Shown: positions 32,852 through 45,668, numbered from the stretch's first letter. The stretch is DNA of 64,000 nucleotides from Ulota crispa (GCA_963920765.1 OY987242.1:15524002-15588001); one strand, 5' to 3'. The notes: generated by a model not told the origin, from the letters alone. A program made the numbers and translations.

Positions 32852-32855
32852 TTAA

Positions 32856-33780
32856 CCCCTAAAGGACCATGGCCTTTATTTTATCAAAAGACACTCAAAA
32901 CTGCCACCTCTATGGCAATGAGTAAAAAAGTTTGAAAATCAAGCATTTTGCATATGTGACCGTAGGATCTTGTGCTAGACTACTATAAGAATGTGTCATA
33001 CAAAACTCAAGAACTTTGACTGCACAAATTGGAAGATATATACATTTAAAGTGTAAAAAATAGCTTTTTTTGCACCTTGCTTGACTAGATTTTTTAACTT
33101 TGAACATTTTTAACTTAAAATTTTTGCACCACAGAGTTTGGAATTCTATTTTTGCATGGTGGGAAGTTGAATTGGGAATCTTGGGAAAAAAAAAAAAAAA
33201 AAAAAAAAACTTAATTTTCATTCTTTAAAAAATCATTGGGTAGAAGAAGGTATGAGATTGAACAAAAACTTAAATTGCTAATAACCCTGCAATGGAATTG
33301 AAATGCAATAATCCCAATGGTGGTATTGTTCTAGAAAGCAAACTTCACCCTCTCCAACAATTTTTTTTGAAAAAAAGTTAAACCCACATTCAAAAATGAA
33401 GTTTACAAGTTATTTTTTCAAGAAGATGCTTGAGTTGCCCAAAATACAAGATTGTCCATAACTTTCTCATAACTAGTCCAAATGGAATGAATCAAAGCTT
33501 CAGATGTAGGCAAGGATACAATCTATAAGAAAAGAAAATTAAACTTTTTTTTCAAGTTTTTATAAGAATTTTTTTTGCTGCCCTTAGTCCCCAAATTTGT
33601 GCTTATTTGGGCATAACTTTTGCTCCTTGGCATCAATTGGAATAAAAGTTATATTTCCCAAAAGCTAATGTGTTTTTCTATCTTCAAAAAAAGTTTCAAA
33701 AAATCAAGACAAAAATTGAGGCCGTAGGTACCTGCCCAAAATCCCATTTGTCCCTCGAAGGGACAATGGTCATTTAGGGG
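32856..33780 (-). mobile_element. TTAA-flanked element T5 (925 bp)
   Basis: It begins CCCCTAAAGGACCATGGCC after TTAA (32852-32855) and ends GGTCATTTAGGGG before TTAA (33781-33784). It aligns over its length, reversed, with 60281-61203 (923 bp). The subterminal hairpin TTTGTCCCTCGAAGGGACAA lies near the right end. It is non-coding. Confidence 0.85.
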
Positions 33781-33784
33781 TTAA

Positions 33785-34246
33785 CAAATATGGCATTTTT
33801 GTGCTCTAAAATTCACCCTGAAATGTTGATGCAAACATTTCTATTCCAATGGATGACAAATAAAAACAATCTACCATATGTAAAAAAGCCATTTTATATC
33901 CATTTAAATAAAATAGTGATTATGAAAACGTGGTTTATTGTGAACAGCAAAATAAATAAATTTTTAAATGTATTCATATTTTGAGGTACATCAAATTGTG
34001 AGAAGATTCACAAAGACAATGTTAAGTTCCATGATACCTTCCTTGCAATTTTCATGAGAACAATATGCAATGCTAACTTATGCAATTTTGGCACTAACAT
34101 TAAATTTTAGGGGTGTTTTGCCACACCACAATAGTGGGCAATTTTCATGTTTTCAAGAACCTGCTTTTGGTTACAATAACTAACCCATTTTTTGCCACAG
34201 TAACTATCCCGTGTTTGGCCACGGTGACCAACATGTTGTTTGAGGT
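33785..34246. mobile_element. Probable degraded subfamily G element
   Basis: The stretch from about 33960 (TTGTGAGAAGATTCACAAAG) to GGTGACCAACATGTTGTTTG resembles the right two thirds of the G elements and ends at TTAA (34247-34250). The left end is eroded or shared with T5. Confidence 0.4.
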
Positions 34247-34639
34247 TTAAATCCACAAAATATGCTATACTAAATATTGTATTTAGGCTACCTTAATAAT
34301 AAGGTTGCATTATCTAAGAAGGTTACCTCCTTACTTAGTGCTTGACCACTTAGAAGCGCATACAGCTCTTTAAATACTTGGGTTTTACATGATTTATAAC
34401 TTGGACATTGCTACTTTGTTTTTTCGCAACTTTGTCACTATTGCTAAACCTTGTAAAGTTTGTTTATTGGAGTAATTATTAATGAAAATTACTGTAGTAT
34501 CAATAAGTATTTGTAGTGTAGAAAGTCTTTAAAGTGTAGAAATGCTGATAAGTTAGTGTGGGGCAACCTAAATGAAATGTTCATTGTAAAGGCTAAGCAA
34601 TTGTGTAGATTGATAGAAAAAAAATAGCTTAACCCTTAA

Positions 34640-35996
34640 CCCCTAAAGGACCATTGTCCCTTTGGGGGACAAATGAGATTTTGGGCATGTATCTTTTGAT
34701 AAGCTACTTTTTGTGATTTTTAAATTTCAGATGAAGGTAGGGAATTTAGAGATTTGCATGGGCATCTAATTTTTTTGTCATTTTGACATTTAACAAAGAA
34801 GTTATGCAAGAATTTATCAAAAATAGGGGAGGAGTGGCAATTTGGGCAACCCAAAAAAAATATTTAAAAATTGGGGAAATTACAAATAGGGGCACAAAAA
34901 CATATAATATTACAAATAGGGGCACAGTTTCAAAATAATTACAAATAGGGGCACAATTTCAAAGAAAATTTAATTTTTTGTAATTTTTTTTGGTTTGGAC
35001 ATAGGTTGATTTAGATACATCATATTGAATGTTAGCTAACTTCCAAAAAAATTAAAGTTTTCAAAAATCGTCATCTCCTATACTAAAATTTCTTTGTTTA
35101 GGCTTGATTTGGAGAGACTTTTAAGTTTTTTGGAAATCAACTAACTTTTAATGTGATGTGTCTAAATCAACCAATGTTCAAACCAAAAAAAATTACAAAA
35201 AATTACAATTTGCTTTGAAATTGAGCCCCTATTTGTAATTATTTTGAAACTGCTCCCCTCTTTGTAATATTTTACATTTTTTGTGCCCCTATTTGTAATT
35301 TCCTCTTAAAACTTACATTTTTTTAAAATGAAAATTTGGAATTGGTTCTTTAGGTTTTTTTTTGTATGGGGGAAGCTTTGAATCATTTCATTTCAATAAA
35401 TGACATGAAAGTTATGAGGAGTTTTTGTTTGCAGGCAAATTTGGATAGACTTTGAAGTTGTTTATTTTACTCAATTTTCAGTATTTTGGAAAAAAATTTG
35501 AACCCAAGGAAATAGATTGTTTGTTACAACATTATCACTAGTCAAATCTGGTTTTTTTTATTTCAATAATTAAATTCTTAACAATTAGTGTTTTTACTCA
35601 TTCTCTACTTTTTTTTACTTACCATTTTTTTCCCATGTGTTATATAGTTCTAGTTGATTTGAAATTTCTCCCACATATACCTAACTTAATCTCCTACATG
35701 GTAAATTAAAAGCACAACTTTGGGTAGAGCAATTTTGTTCATGTAAGAGTAGTCAAATGCTTCTAAAATTTATAGACAACACGGAAAACACAAATCCCCT
35801 TCACTTCAGATGTAAATATCTCCCTCCTCTCCATCTAGAATTGCCTGATTTTTTTTCCCACAAGTACCTCTTCTAGGCTAAGGCAAGATCCTATGGTTGG
35901 ATTTCCAAAAAAAAAAAAAAAAAACTACCTTATTACTCATTCCCTAGAAATGGTAGTTTTGTGTGATTTTGGCAAAAAAAAAGGGGCTTGGTCCTT
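34640..35996. mobile_element. TTAA-family element T8, with a nested element
   Basis: It begins CCCCTAAAGGACCATTGTCC after TTAA (34636-34639), with the conserved subterminal hairpin. The right end, GGCTTGGTCCTTTAGG near 35996, is eroded and lacks TTAA. A different TIR element is nested at 34875-35303. The body is shared with 46608-47345 and 48603-50367. Confidence 0.6.
34875..35303. mobile_element. Foldback TIR element Q nested in T8
   Basis: Perfect 26-bp inverted ends (34875-34900 and 35278-35303, starting GGAAATTACAAATAGGGG) close a 429-bp foldback. The arms hold repeated TTACAAATAGGGGCACA units: three on the left, about three inverted on the right. It is non-coding. Confidence 0.75.
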
Positions 35997-35999
35997 TAG

Positions 36000-37486
36000 G
36001 CTTCAAACATTGTTGCAGCCATTTTATGGCTTCTATATGACTAAATATGCTTTAGACAATGGAATAGCATTGTTTTTCATCCAAGATTCCATTGGGATAT
36101 GAACAATGCAATCTTGAGCATGTAGATAGATAACTTTTGCATGCACAATGTTCACAAAAGGGTCCCACTTGCCAATTGAGTAGTAAAAATGCACCACCAT
36201 GTAGTGTAATTTAAAATTTGAGGATCTTTTTACCAAAACTCAATGTGGGTTACAAAAATGATGTGTTTTTAGTTTGAGCATAACTAGCAAATAGAAAGTT
36301 TACCAAATCTAGTTTCTCCTTGTATGTTAATTTTCTAAAAAAATTTAAGGTTTAAGATTTTTATTACTATCACAAGTTGAATACCTATTACCATGAAACA
36401 TTTCCTACTTTTACCAAAATGGGAAAAAAAATTCCATCATGATGATTTTCATTGTGATTCACATCCATGATAAAAAAATTGGCATAATTGAAAGTTAACA
36501 TATTGTAATTAATATGAATTTCTTTAGCATTCCCTTCAAGGAATATACAAAAATTTCAAATTTTCACCAAAATTTATGAATATTTTTTATACATGTAGTA
36601 TGTACATACTTTCTTCTTCGAAAATTATAATGTTGAATTTTGATGATAATTAAATTGCCAAAATAACTCCTAGAAGATGTTTGCAATTCCATAGAAATGC
36701 CATGGTTGTAGGCCCATCCTTTAACCCCTAAGCGCACAAGCTATTTTCACCAAAATCAAGGTTTTGGGAGACCGTCAACTTTGATGCATCATATTTCAGT
36801 CAATTGGATGATCCACAAAAAGTAACCATTGGAAGTAGTGAAACACTTACTTAGAAAATGGCTTGCAAAATTTTGAAACAATTGACCGTGGGAGATGGGA
36901 GATTATAACATTTGATCAAACAACATATGATGGCAAAATCTCATTTTTTGGTAGGTGGTTGCTATTTGATGATTTTTACAAAATTCTATAAGCACTTGAT
37001 TCATCTTAAATTTTGTGGATAGCAAGATTAGATGTGAATGTACACACTCATAAATTTTTTTGAAGATTGCACTTCTTTTTATGTCAAGTTTTAAAGCTTC
37101 AAATTGCTATTGCACAGAAAACAATGACCAGCACAGTCGGTTACAATTGCCACAATAAGGGTCTAGAACATGCTTGAACCCTTGCCAATAACTTTCCTGC
37201 TATAGCAAAGCTTACACAAGGAAGTTTGCAAGGGATGTTGACCGGTTGAAGCCTGTAAAACACTACCTGCCACCACGCTCCGTATGTTATTTCACCCAAT
37301 CAAATCTCTTGGAGCACTTGTACAAAATTTGGATTTCCTAACCATTACTCCATTGACATGGACAACTTGAGTGCCTACATTGTTGTAGCTTATAACAAGA
37401 TCAAAAAGTTAAATCCAGTGCCTCAAACAAGATTTTGAAATCATGGGAGGCGATATATGAGGTACTACAATGCTAAAAGATTAAAG
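36000..37486. other. AT-rich intergenic DNA with one TTAACCCC terminus
   Basis: A lone left-type end, TTAACCCCTAAGCGCACAAG, begins near 36721. No matching right end was found. Nothing else is recognised. Confidence 0.4.
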
Positions 37487-37635
37487 GTTAAGACCATCTT
37501 CAATGTAACCGTAACAAGGCACGGGAAAACCAGCTTGACGTATTAACAGTCATCAGATCATGATTTTGATGAATATTAATATGTCAAGCTAGGTTTTCCC
37601 GTGCCTTGTTGGGGCTACATTGGGGGATGCCCTAA
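37487..37635. mobile_element. Short hairpin MITE, family N-like
   Basis: The ends pair as AAGACCATCTTCAATGTAACC and GGCTACATTGGGGGATGCCCT. Inside, AACAAGGCACGGGAAAACC (from about 37513) pairs with GGTTTTCCCGTGCCTTGTT (from about 37592). About 50 nt per arm pair with few mismatches around a short loop. It could fold as a long hairpin RNA if transcribed. Confidence 0.75.
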
Positions 37636-38001
37636 CAACGATGAATTTGCTGGGGACGGAAGGAAGTCCGAGCGGGAGAGGAGAGAGGTCAGATTTCTGG
37701 ATGAGAGGTAGCGGATATTCGGATGAGAGCTGTCAAGTTTTTGGATGAGGGGTGTCAGATATTTTGGATGGCAGTATAGCAGAGGTCTGGAAAAGAAGGC
37801 TATGAAAGGATCAGAAGTTCGGAACCGCAGCTTCGGTCAACACCTCAGGAACCTGGAATAATCGAAAGTCGCTCTGTACAGACAAATAGGACAAAAGATA
37901 TTTTAAAGATATTTTGAGCGGTGTTTATTGGCATTCCGGGAGTTTTTTCCAGATCCCCGGGCATTTCTCCTCCCGTTACCAGACTGCTCGTAAGCTTAGT
38001 G
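37636..38001. other. GC-richer patch with imperfect tandem repeats
   Basis: The motif GGATGAGRGNTGTCARRTTTTT recurs about three times between 37697 and 37770. No conserved protein is seen. It may be a gene or retroelement remnant. Confidence 0.3.
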
Positions 38002-39475
38002 AGGGCCGGTTTCTATTGGGGCTGGAGGGGTCCAGGACTCCAGGCCTGGACTTCCAGCCTCCAGCTCCATAAAGTTGACCAACAGATTTGGAGCTCCTAA
38101 ATTTTTGATAGGAGGTTATTTTTAAACTATAAGTGGTTTGGAGATTTTAGAGTTTTTTTTTCCTTTGCCTATGATTCGTTTGGACAAACAATCCAACTAC
38201 AGTTGCCAATGGAAACTAGCTCTGATGTCATTTTTCCTCTAGTTACCCGTTGCATCCTCATAACTAGTAAAACCTTCCATCTTTCCCCCTTAGGACCAGT
38301 TTCCATGGTTGATCAAAACCGGAGGCTCATCTAGGGTGACCTTGAGCAAAACAAAGAAAAAGTTATGAAATCTTCACAATGTGTAGAGTTTAGAAAGTGA
38401 CCTTTGATTTTGGGCCCAAACCCTCCAGGGATGTAGTTTGACTTTTGCGTAATTGGAGGCTGGACATCCAGGCCAGACCCCTCTAGCCCCTTGTGGAAAC
38501 GTGCCCGTCTTTCCATGTGGAGGGCATCTTGGATCCCCAAGAGCTTGCCATGCCGATTGGGGATCCAAGATCTATTTTGATGTAGGGGTCTAGCCATGGC
38601 TCATGAATTTAGGCTTTGTAGGCCTAGAGGGCCTTGACCCATATCCAGGATGGGACCATGTGGCATTTTTGATTTTTATTTTTTTGATTTTTTATAATTT
38701 ATCTTTAATAGATCCTTTTATATAAAAACAATTTATTACAATAAGTAATGGTAAACATTTACAATAATTTTATTATTTATTATTATTTAGAACAAACATT
38801 AATTATCAACTTTTTTCTTATATGTATCTAAATGACATAAATAAATAACAGTAAAAAATTCATCCTTTTTATATATAGCAATACTTTACTCATCATAAAA
38901 TGATAAAAAAAATAATGTTGATAAAAAGGCCTTATAAATTTTTTATTTGACTCTCGGTTTTTAAACCGATACACTAAACTTGTTAGGGTTATTATTATTT
39001 TTAAACTTAAGTCTCAAGCAAATATGAATTTATTTCCAATTTTTTTGGAGATTGATGATTTGACATATACATAGCTGATACAAAGTAAAACTGCAAAAAG
39101 TTAAAATGTATATAATAATCAATTATATTTTTTTCACAAAATGAGAAACAAGGCTTTGAATATTGAATTTCAAAATTATATAATTTGTTTATCAAAAACT
39201 TCAGAAATTTTTTTATTATAGAAAATTGATAATTTCATATAACTTTGATCTAAATAAGTCATTCAGTTATTTAGTAAAATCGAATCCAGTTCTTTATGAA
39301 AAAATAATAATTATGTTATTAAAATCTAATTTTGAGATAAATTTTAAAAATTCCAAAATGACTCTCATCCAAACCTCCCATGGAAGGTCTAGAGGGTTCA
39401 GGACGTCCAAGATCCTCCAATTGCCCTCCGATGCCCTCCAGCTTTTGGACGTGCAGAAGCCCCTATGGAAACCTC
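38002..39475. mobile_element. Composite TIR element H
   Basis: The left end GGTTTCTATTGGGGCTGGAG (38009) has inverted partners at about 38476-38492 (CTCTAGCCCCTTGTGGAAAC) and 39450-39470 (AGCCCCTATGGAAACC), suggesting one element of about 0.5 kb or a longer one of about 1.46 kb. The interior beyond 38640 is very AT-rich. No transposase. Confidence 0.4.
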
Positions 39476-39489
39476 GAGAACTTGCTCTA

Positions 39490-40389
39490 GAGAATCATTG
39501 ACCTTTTGGGGAACAATTGGAATTCTGGGCATGTATCTAAAATTATAATAAATTTGTTTGATATTTTTATGGAAGGTAGGGAACACAAAGAACTACATTG
39601 GATTTTATTTATTTTATTTTATTTTATTTTTCATTTCAACATTTGAAGAAGAAGTCATGCAAAAACTTATCAAAATTTAGGGAGGAAGGGCAATTCAAGC
39701 AAGACCTTTCGTTTGTAAATAAGTGTTGAATTCAAAATTGGTCATGATTTAGAGGCACAAGGTGTGGCCATGCGGGCAAAGGGGAGTGGAGTGAAAGGGC
39801 TTGTCTTTGAGAATATCCAACCCTCTATTCCACCCGCCCCTTGTAAAATTTGGAGGTTTATTTTTTTGAGCAATTCATGTTTTTTTTTTAAATTTTTTTT
39901 GTAGTAGGCTAAGATTCCTTGGATTTTAGTGTTTGGATTAGTATGATTTGGGTTTTTGAAATGTGCATAATGCTTCCAATTTTGCCTAAAGTATTTGCAA
40001 ATTTCATCTGCTTTTGGCATTCCAAAAATTTATATAGTATGTTGTACTCTTGCAATTCATTTGAAAAAATTCCAATACATACCTAACATGGTCTTCTACA
40101 TAGAAAATTAAACCTCAACTTTATGTAGAGCAATTTTATTACTATAAGAGTAGTTGAAAATTTGTGAAAGACTTGGGCATGAAGGAATTTTTTTGGCTTG
40201 GATGTCAATATCTCAGTCTTCTTCATTAAAAATGAGATGTATTTTTCCCACAAGCACCTTCCTAAATTATAAGCAAGATCTTATGATCAAATTCCTAAAA
40301 GAAATTTTTTTCCTACTTTTTTACTAATTCTTCTAAAAGTGGCAGTATTGAGTGACTTTTACCAAAAAATGGGCTTGGTCCTTGAGGAG
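39490..40389 (+). mobile_element. TTAA-family element T15, left end eroded
   Basis: The right end GGCTTGGTCCTTGAGGAG precedes TTAA (40390-40393). The left part (TTTTGGGGAACAATTGGAAT, GGCATGTATCT) matches the left region of T8 and T9, but the CCCC end is lost next to element H. Confidence 0.5.
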
Positions 40390-40978
40390 TTAATCAAGTT
40401 TTGTGCTAGCACATTAGAACATCCTCATAACCCTTACATGCAAAGAATATGACACATGTAATACTTGGATGATAAGCGCTTTGGGCTCCTCAAAATGTTC
40501 TTTCAAAACTATTATGAATATTGCCCTTTGAAGATTTGACAATACCATTTGGGCTGAAATTTTGGTTAAATGGCCCCAAGTTTTTGTGGCCTTTACTTGT
40601 AGTGTAAAGTAGCACTTAAGCAAAAATTTGATAAGAAAAAGAACCTTGATGTGTAATAGATTAAGCCAAAAACAAGGGCCAAGGTGAAGTGACCCTCTCA
40701 TTGCCCTTGGCTTGGATGAATGTAGTCTTGAAGCTTTGTCTATTGCACATCCATATTTTTGGAATAAGATGAATAAGTTTTATAATTTTACAAACAAGGA
40801 TGAAAATAATGATTTTCCCCCTATTTTGGCATTTTTTTAATTGTATTATTCTCAGGGTTCCAATATAAATCAAGGTTTCAAAATCTAAATGGAAATTCAA
40901 GATTTCTCAATTCAATTTCCTGATAGTAAACTTTCAAGCTTTTACAACTTTTGAAACGTGAATAAACGGAACTTTTTC

Positions 40979-41014
40979 ACCCTCACCTTCACCCTCACCT
41001 TCACTCTCACCCCC
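40979..41014. repeat. Short CACCCTCACCTT tandem repeat
   Basis: Imperfect 6/12-bp units (CACCCT, CACCTT, CACTCT) are repeated about six times. Confidence 0.85.
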
Positions 41015-41093
41015 ACAATCATAAGACAGTTAAATGAGCTCCCAGCCCCATTCATGTAGGCCAAGGGAGGTGGTAAATTGGCAATCGACCCCC

Positions 41094-41466
41094 TAAGGGC
41101 ATCTCTACCCCATTTCCGCAACATCAAACACAATCAAAGAATTCACGGGCTACCACGCAGGCTACTTCACATACCAGCTATGCCTTTTTGGGAGCTCTTC
41201 TACTACACATTCACGATGCTTCGTTGTTTGTTCTCTCCAGCACCGAGAAAGGAAATGAGCAGGAATGAGCCTCAACCTATTTGAGTCCTCCCGTGAGTTG
41301 TAACGTGAACGCAAAAGATATGGAGAGTGGTGTGGATAGGAGCTTGTAGCGTTGCCCAAAAACTTGGAAAAAGTTTTGGCATGAATGTAGTGGAGCTCAG
41401 AAGTTCTCCCTTCGTGCAACATTTGCGTTTGTATGTGTTGTTGCATTTGCAGTGTAGATGCTCTAA
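41094..41466. mobile_element. Family N element, copy 2
   Basis: The left end TAAGGGCATCTCTACCCC pairs with the right end GTGTAGATGCTCTA. 373 bp and less AT-rich than the surroundings. The apparent ORFs on both strands are not recognisable proteins. Confidence 0.5.
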
Positions 41467-41779
41467 GCCCTGGGTGGCCGGGTGACTAGGTCGATTCACC
41501 CTGGCCTAAAACAAGGTGTCAATGACATTAAATCCATGGCATTACAAAGGATTTGTGCCCAAGAAGGGGCCCGTTCCCCAAAACCATGGGAACTTTGGGC
41601 CCATTCCCCCAAAACATGGGAACACTTCCACATGGGCAGGATGACCTAGTTGAAGTCCGACCATGTCAAATGACATGATTAATTATTATTATTATTGTTA
41701 TTTTTAATTTTTTCTGACAACCAACAAGGTTTGATTTCCAACATTGGGAACAACCAAACTTGCAGCCCCTTCTTCTTAA

Positions 41780-42669
41780 CCCCTAAATGACCAAGCACAT
41801 TTTTTCTCAAAAAACACTCAAAACTGTCATTTCTAGTGATTTGATCTCAAAATTTATACTTTTCAAAAATGATCATATCTAACCTTAGGATCTTGTAGTA
41901 GACTCATTCAAGAACATATCCTGAAAATTTTGTGAAGTTTGACCATATGGTTCAAGAGATATGATCATCTAAAGCTAGTACATAAAGTTTTTTACCTCTG
42001 CCCAAAATTTTCAGGTACCTTTGACTACATGTGGTGAATAAATTTTGCACTATAGGTGTTGAAGAGATTTGTCTAACATGCTCTAAATCATGTTAGGCAT
42101 GTCTCTCCAAGTTTTTGTGATCAACCAAGACATGGAACACACCCTCCATGGCCCTGCATTACAAACATGTGCTTGAAGTTCACACTACATTGAGGTTTTT
42201 TGCCAACTAAGTTTTCTAAAAATATATTAAAAAATATGAAAATCCAAGCGGTAGATTGGAAGAGTTTAGCTTCATTGACAATCTCAAGAAAGAAAATTGG
42301 AAAAAGAGACTAAATCTCTATTAGCTAGTGCAATTCAAAGGTTAATATATTTATCAAATACAATAATGTATTTATTTAGTACACTATTGCTTTGGATAGA
42401 TTCCATTGAGGGGCATCCCTTCATTGGATCCCCTTGGGAGAAGTCAATAAAAAATGGCATGCCCAAGTTGCCCCTCCAACTAGAATTCACATGTTTACCC
42501 TTATACATTTTGTGCCATAAATCAAAATTCAATAAAAATTGTTCTCCACAAAACTCTTGCAAAACTCTACCTTTGGAGAAAAAATTATAGAATCTGATCA
42601 TAAATTGTAGTAGCATGACCTTGCCCAAAATTCTATTTGTCCCCATAGGGACAAGTGGTCCTTTAGGAG
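41780..42669. mobile_element. TTAA-flanked element T4 (890 bp)
   Basis: It begins CCCCTAAATGACCAAGCACA after TTAA (41776-41779) and ends GTGGTCCTTTAGGAG before TTAA (42670-42673). The subterminal hairpin TTTGTCCCCATAGGGACAAG is near 42636. Same broad family as T5 and T6. Confidence 0.8.
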
Positions 42670-42758
42670 TTAATGTGACTTAAAGTAAAATCTGTCCTTT
42701 TCTATCTCTACCAGGATTGGAGCATGAGCTTCTGCCTTTTCTTGTGCACAGTTTTTAA

Positions 42759-43389
42759 CCCCTAAATGCCCAAGGCACCACATTTTGGTGCCGACAATAT
42801 TTTGAAGTTCAACATATCCTAACTAAGTTGCTATTTTTAGTGTTTAGTATTTAGAGTTATTCTTTTTGAAGTCTAGTTTTAGCATCAAAAACCTGATTTT
42901 GAAATTATTAATTGTGAACTTTTTATTCAAGATTTTGTGCAAGGGTGTCCATTGCAATCTTGACCTTTTTAGTATTGAGAGCTCATGAAAATGAGCCTCA
43001 AATACATTAGATTTTGAAGAAAAATTCACACTTGAAATTCATTTTTAAAAATTGTAAAAGAGATTTTGAAAAGCCATAAATGGATTGGAGTTATGCATGT
43101 TATGTCTTTTAACCTCATATTTTTTTGGCAATCAACATTTTAGATTTGACATGTGAAAAGAAGATTGAAAGACTTGAAGTCATTTTTGTAGTTTTAACAC
43201 CCTCTTAATTAAACATTATAATCTTTCAATCCATAAGAGGTATTGTTGTGTTTTCTTTTCTTGTGTGATGTTTGTATTTATACGGTTACAATTTTAAAAA
43301 AAACCAATACAACTTATCAAAATATTGACTTTTTGTTCAATTTAGAGCAAATTCCTAGAAGCTCCAAAAAGGCCTTGGGCATTTAGGGT
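42759..43389. mobile_element. TTAA-flanked element T3 (631 bp)
   Basis: It begins CCCCTAAATGCCCAAGGCAC after TTAA (42755-42758) and ends GGGCATTTAGGGT before TTAA (43390-43393). Homologous along its length to 3265-3900. It holds an intact unfilled TTAA at about 43107-43110, the site filled by G2 in T17. Confidence 0.85.
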
Positions 43390-43393
43390 TTAA

Positions 43394-43917
43394 GCTACAG
43401 CTCCATGAAGTCGTAAACGATAAAATTCACATACAAATAAAGCAAAAGATCAATAAAAATCAAGACTGATGAAAAAGCAAAAACGTTCACGAGATACTAT
43501 GGACTGGGATGGAGCTAAGCCTGTCTCATTCTAGCACGTGTCACTGTGATCATTGGTGCACAAGTGCACGTGATCCTCAAATGCTGCTATTGCAGGACGC
43601 CTTCTGCCACGCAAAGGCGTTTCCTCCAAGGTGAGTCAAGTGACTCCAGTCACCATTTTCAGCTGCGAGTCACTATTTTAAGCTAAATGAGTTTCCTTAA
43701 GAAAAGTGAGTGAGTGTGAACATCCTTTCAGTTTGATCCTAACTTTGACTATTCTATGGTCAAACCTTTGGTCCAACTGCCAATTCCAATGTGCACTTTG
43801 CATGGTTCACGGGATATTTTTGCCAAATGGATCCATGCCTAGTGAAGGGTTTTTTGTAAAGTAAGTTATGTTCATCTTTGTGCACCACATATGGCCATAA
43901 AGGATTATGGCATGTAC
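43394..43917. other. Intergenic, GC-richer patch at 43480-43690
   Basis: No ORF is recognised. The patch includes a short palindromic run, GGTGCACAAGTGCACGTGATC. It may be a gene-edge remnant. Confidence 0.3.
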
Positions 43918-44378
43918 TAAACGCTGCTTCGCACTATGGCCGACCAAGTGGAGAGGCAATGGAATTGAGTGGTCAAATTTGGTTGAGAGGTCAAAGAAAT
44001 GAGTTGAAAATGGGTAATTTTTGTTTTGTTTTTGACACCTTTGGTCGCCCTTAGTGTGAAGCCTCCAAAGGTCAAGCCTAGGGTTCAAAGCTAACATTTA
44101 TTAGACCTTCCAAATCTAACGGTTAAGATCTTGTTGGTTTTTTATTATTTTATGCAAAAAATTAATGGCCTCTCGATCATAGTTTGGGTCTCCATTTTTT
44201 CTTGACCCAAACTTTTCTTGAGAGGCCGTTGTTTTGAATGAAAGAATGATGTCATAAGAGATGAGAGACTTTGGACTTTGGCCTCCTATGTGAAAGGTCA
44301 AAAAGCCAAACTCTTAGTTTCTTGCAATCAGAAACCAACCGCCTCTTGACCTTTGGCCGTAGTGTGTATCGACCGTAA
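43918..44378 (-). mobile_element. Family D element, copy 3
   Basis: Ends TAAACGCTGCTTCGCACTAT and, reversed from the right, TTACGGTCGATACACACTAC. The internal blocks GCCTCTCGATCATAGTTTGG and TTAGTGTGAAGCCTCCAAAG are inverted relative to 1815-2804. 461 bp. Confidence 0.6.
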
Positions 44379-45424
44379 GGTTTTTTATTTTTATTTTTAT
44401 GTCCTCTTGAAACAATTCAAATATCGGTTTTGTGGCAGCTCCTCAAAAACCACCCTTATCTGGATATCGTCAAAAATCCTTGCTTCTTCTGAATATGTCA
44501 ACAAAATTAGAATCTTTTGTATTGTCTTCCTCAAAAGTCAATGTCGTGGGCCTCTCCTCAAAATCTTTTGCTCCACTAAGACGACATACTACCTTCTTGA
44601 ATGTAACTTATAACTTGGAGCGTTGGATGTGGTAGGGGTTGCCACTCTTTGAACCAAGTGCCACGACAAGCCTTCCAAATTGAAGATGGTGTATTGGATT
44701 CCACACGAAAGGTTGAAATTTTTTTGGGAAGTTTTGCAACCAATATATTTCACAAAAGGATCACTTTATGGCATTCCCACTGTGATGGAAAATAGGTGGT
44801 TTTCATATAGGTTGCTTTGGAAATAATTCCAATTTCAGCTTCTTAGCTAACTAGCACATTTGATTCAATGAAAGGAATTGCAAATGTGGAAACTATCAAG
44901 AAATAATCACCTTAACATCTTCCCTCTCAATTGGTTCAAACACATAATTGCTGATGAAAGATCTTATGGAAAGTGTTTGACATCGAGTGGAAAGTAAAGG
45001 ATTTGTTCTCATATGCTATTGATGTGCCTAAAGTTTTGGTGTTGAGTCTCACATAAAAAGAAAAATATGGTTTAGAATTAAAAATCACGGAATTTTTGTC
45101 ATCATTGTCATTGTTGATCTCTTGAAATCTTGTCGGAATTATTATTCATCTTCTCATTACTAGAATCAAAAACAAAAACCATATCTATTGAAATTTTCGT
45201 TTTCGTTTTAAAATGGATAAATCATACTCTAGAATGCATTAAAATATTATTCTTGTAAGGAAATCGAAAGAACATGGCTACAACTTTAGCCTTGCGATGT
45301 GTGACGTGTAAAAAATATGACTTGTAGGCAAAACTTGAACAAGACACAATTGATGAGGCTGAGGCAGCCATTAAATTGGCGATTTTTTTGCCTAAATCTT
45401 ACCTCTGTCTTGGATTCGGTATCG
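44379..45424. other. Intergenic DNA, nothing recognised
   Basis: An open stretch around 44350-44635 in two frames encodes no recognisable protein. Confidence 0.4.
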
Positions 45425-45650
45425 TTACACTAGCAAAATCATGTGAGAAAATGGATGAAACCACCAGGTCCCTCCACAAGCAAACAAGACATTAGCCAAA
45501 AGTTGGCATGACATTAGCCAAAAGTTGGATGAAAGTTACTAAAATTAGTAATTTTTAGGAATGAATGTGCACAAGTTGTTGATTCTATTAATTCGTGTTT
45601 AAATGTTTTGTACTTACTTGCATTGTTGGGTGCCTAGGTTGAGCAATCAA
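45425..45650 (+). repeat. Dispersed repeat J, copy 2
   Basis: TTACACTAGCAAAATCATGT and AAAAGTTGGATGAAAGTTAC align with 9956-10155. A 22-bp unit, ACATTAGCCAAAAGTTGG, is duplicated in tandem at about 45488-45530. Confidence 0.55.
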
Positions 45651-45668
45651 CCAAAAAACAAAGTTTAA

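Noticed and set aside
34889-34963. Regular TTACAAATAGGGGCACA repeats resembling a CRISPR array
   Set aside because: Spacing is short and irregular, the genome is a plant's, and the units are mirrored in the other arm of a foldback.
41078-41499. Overlapping ORFs of 68-94 residues on both strands
   Set aside because: They lie within a family N transposon and are not recognisable proteins.
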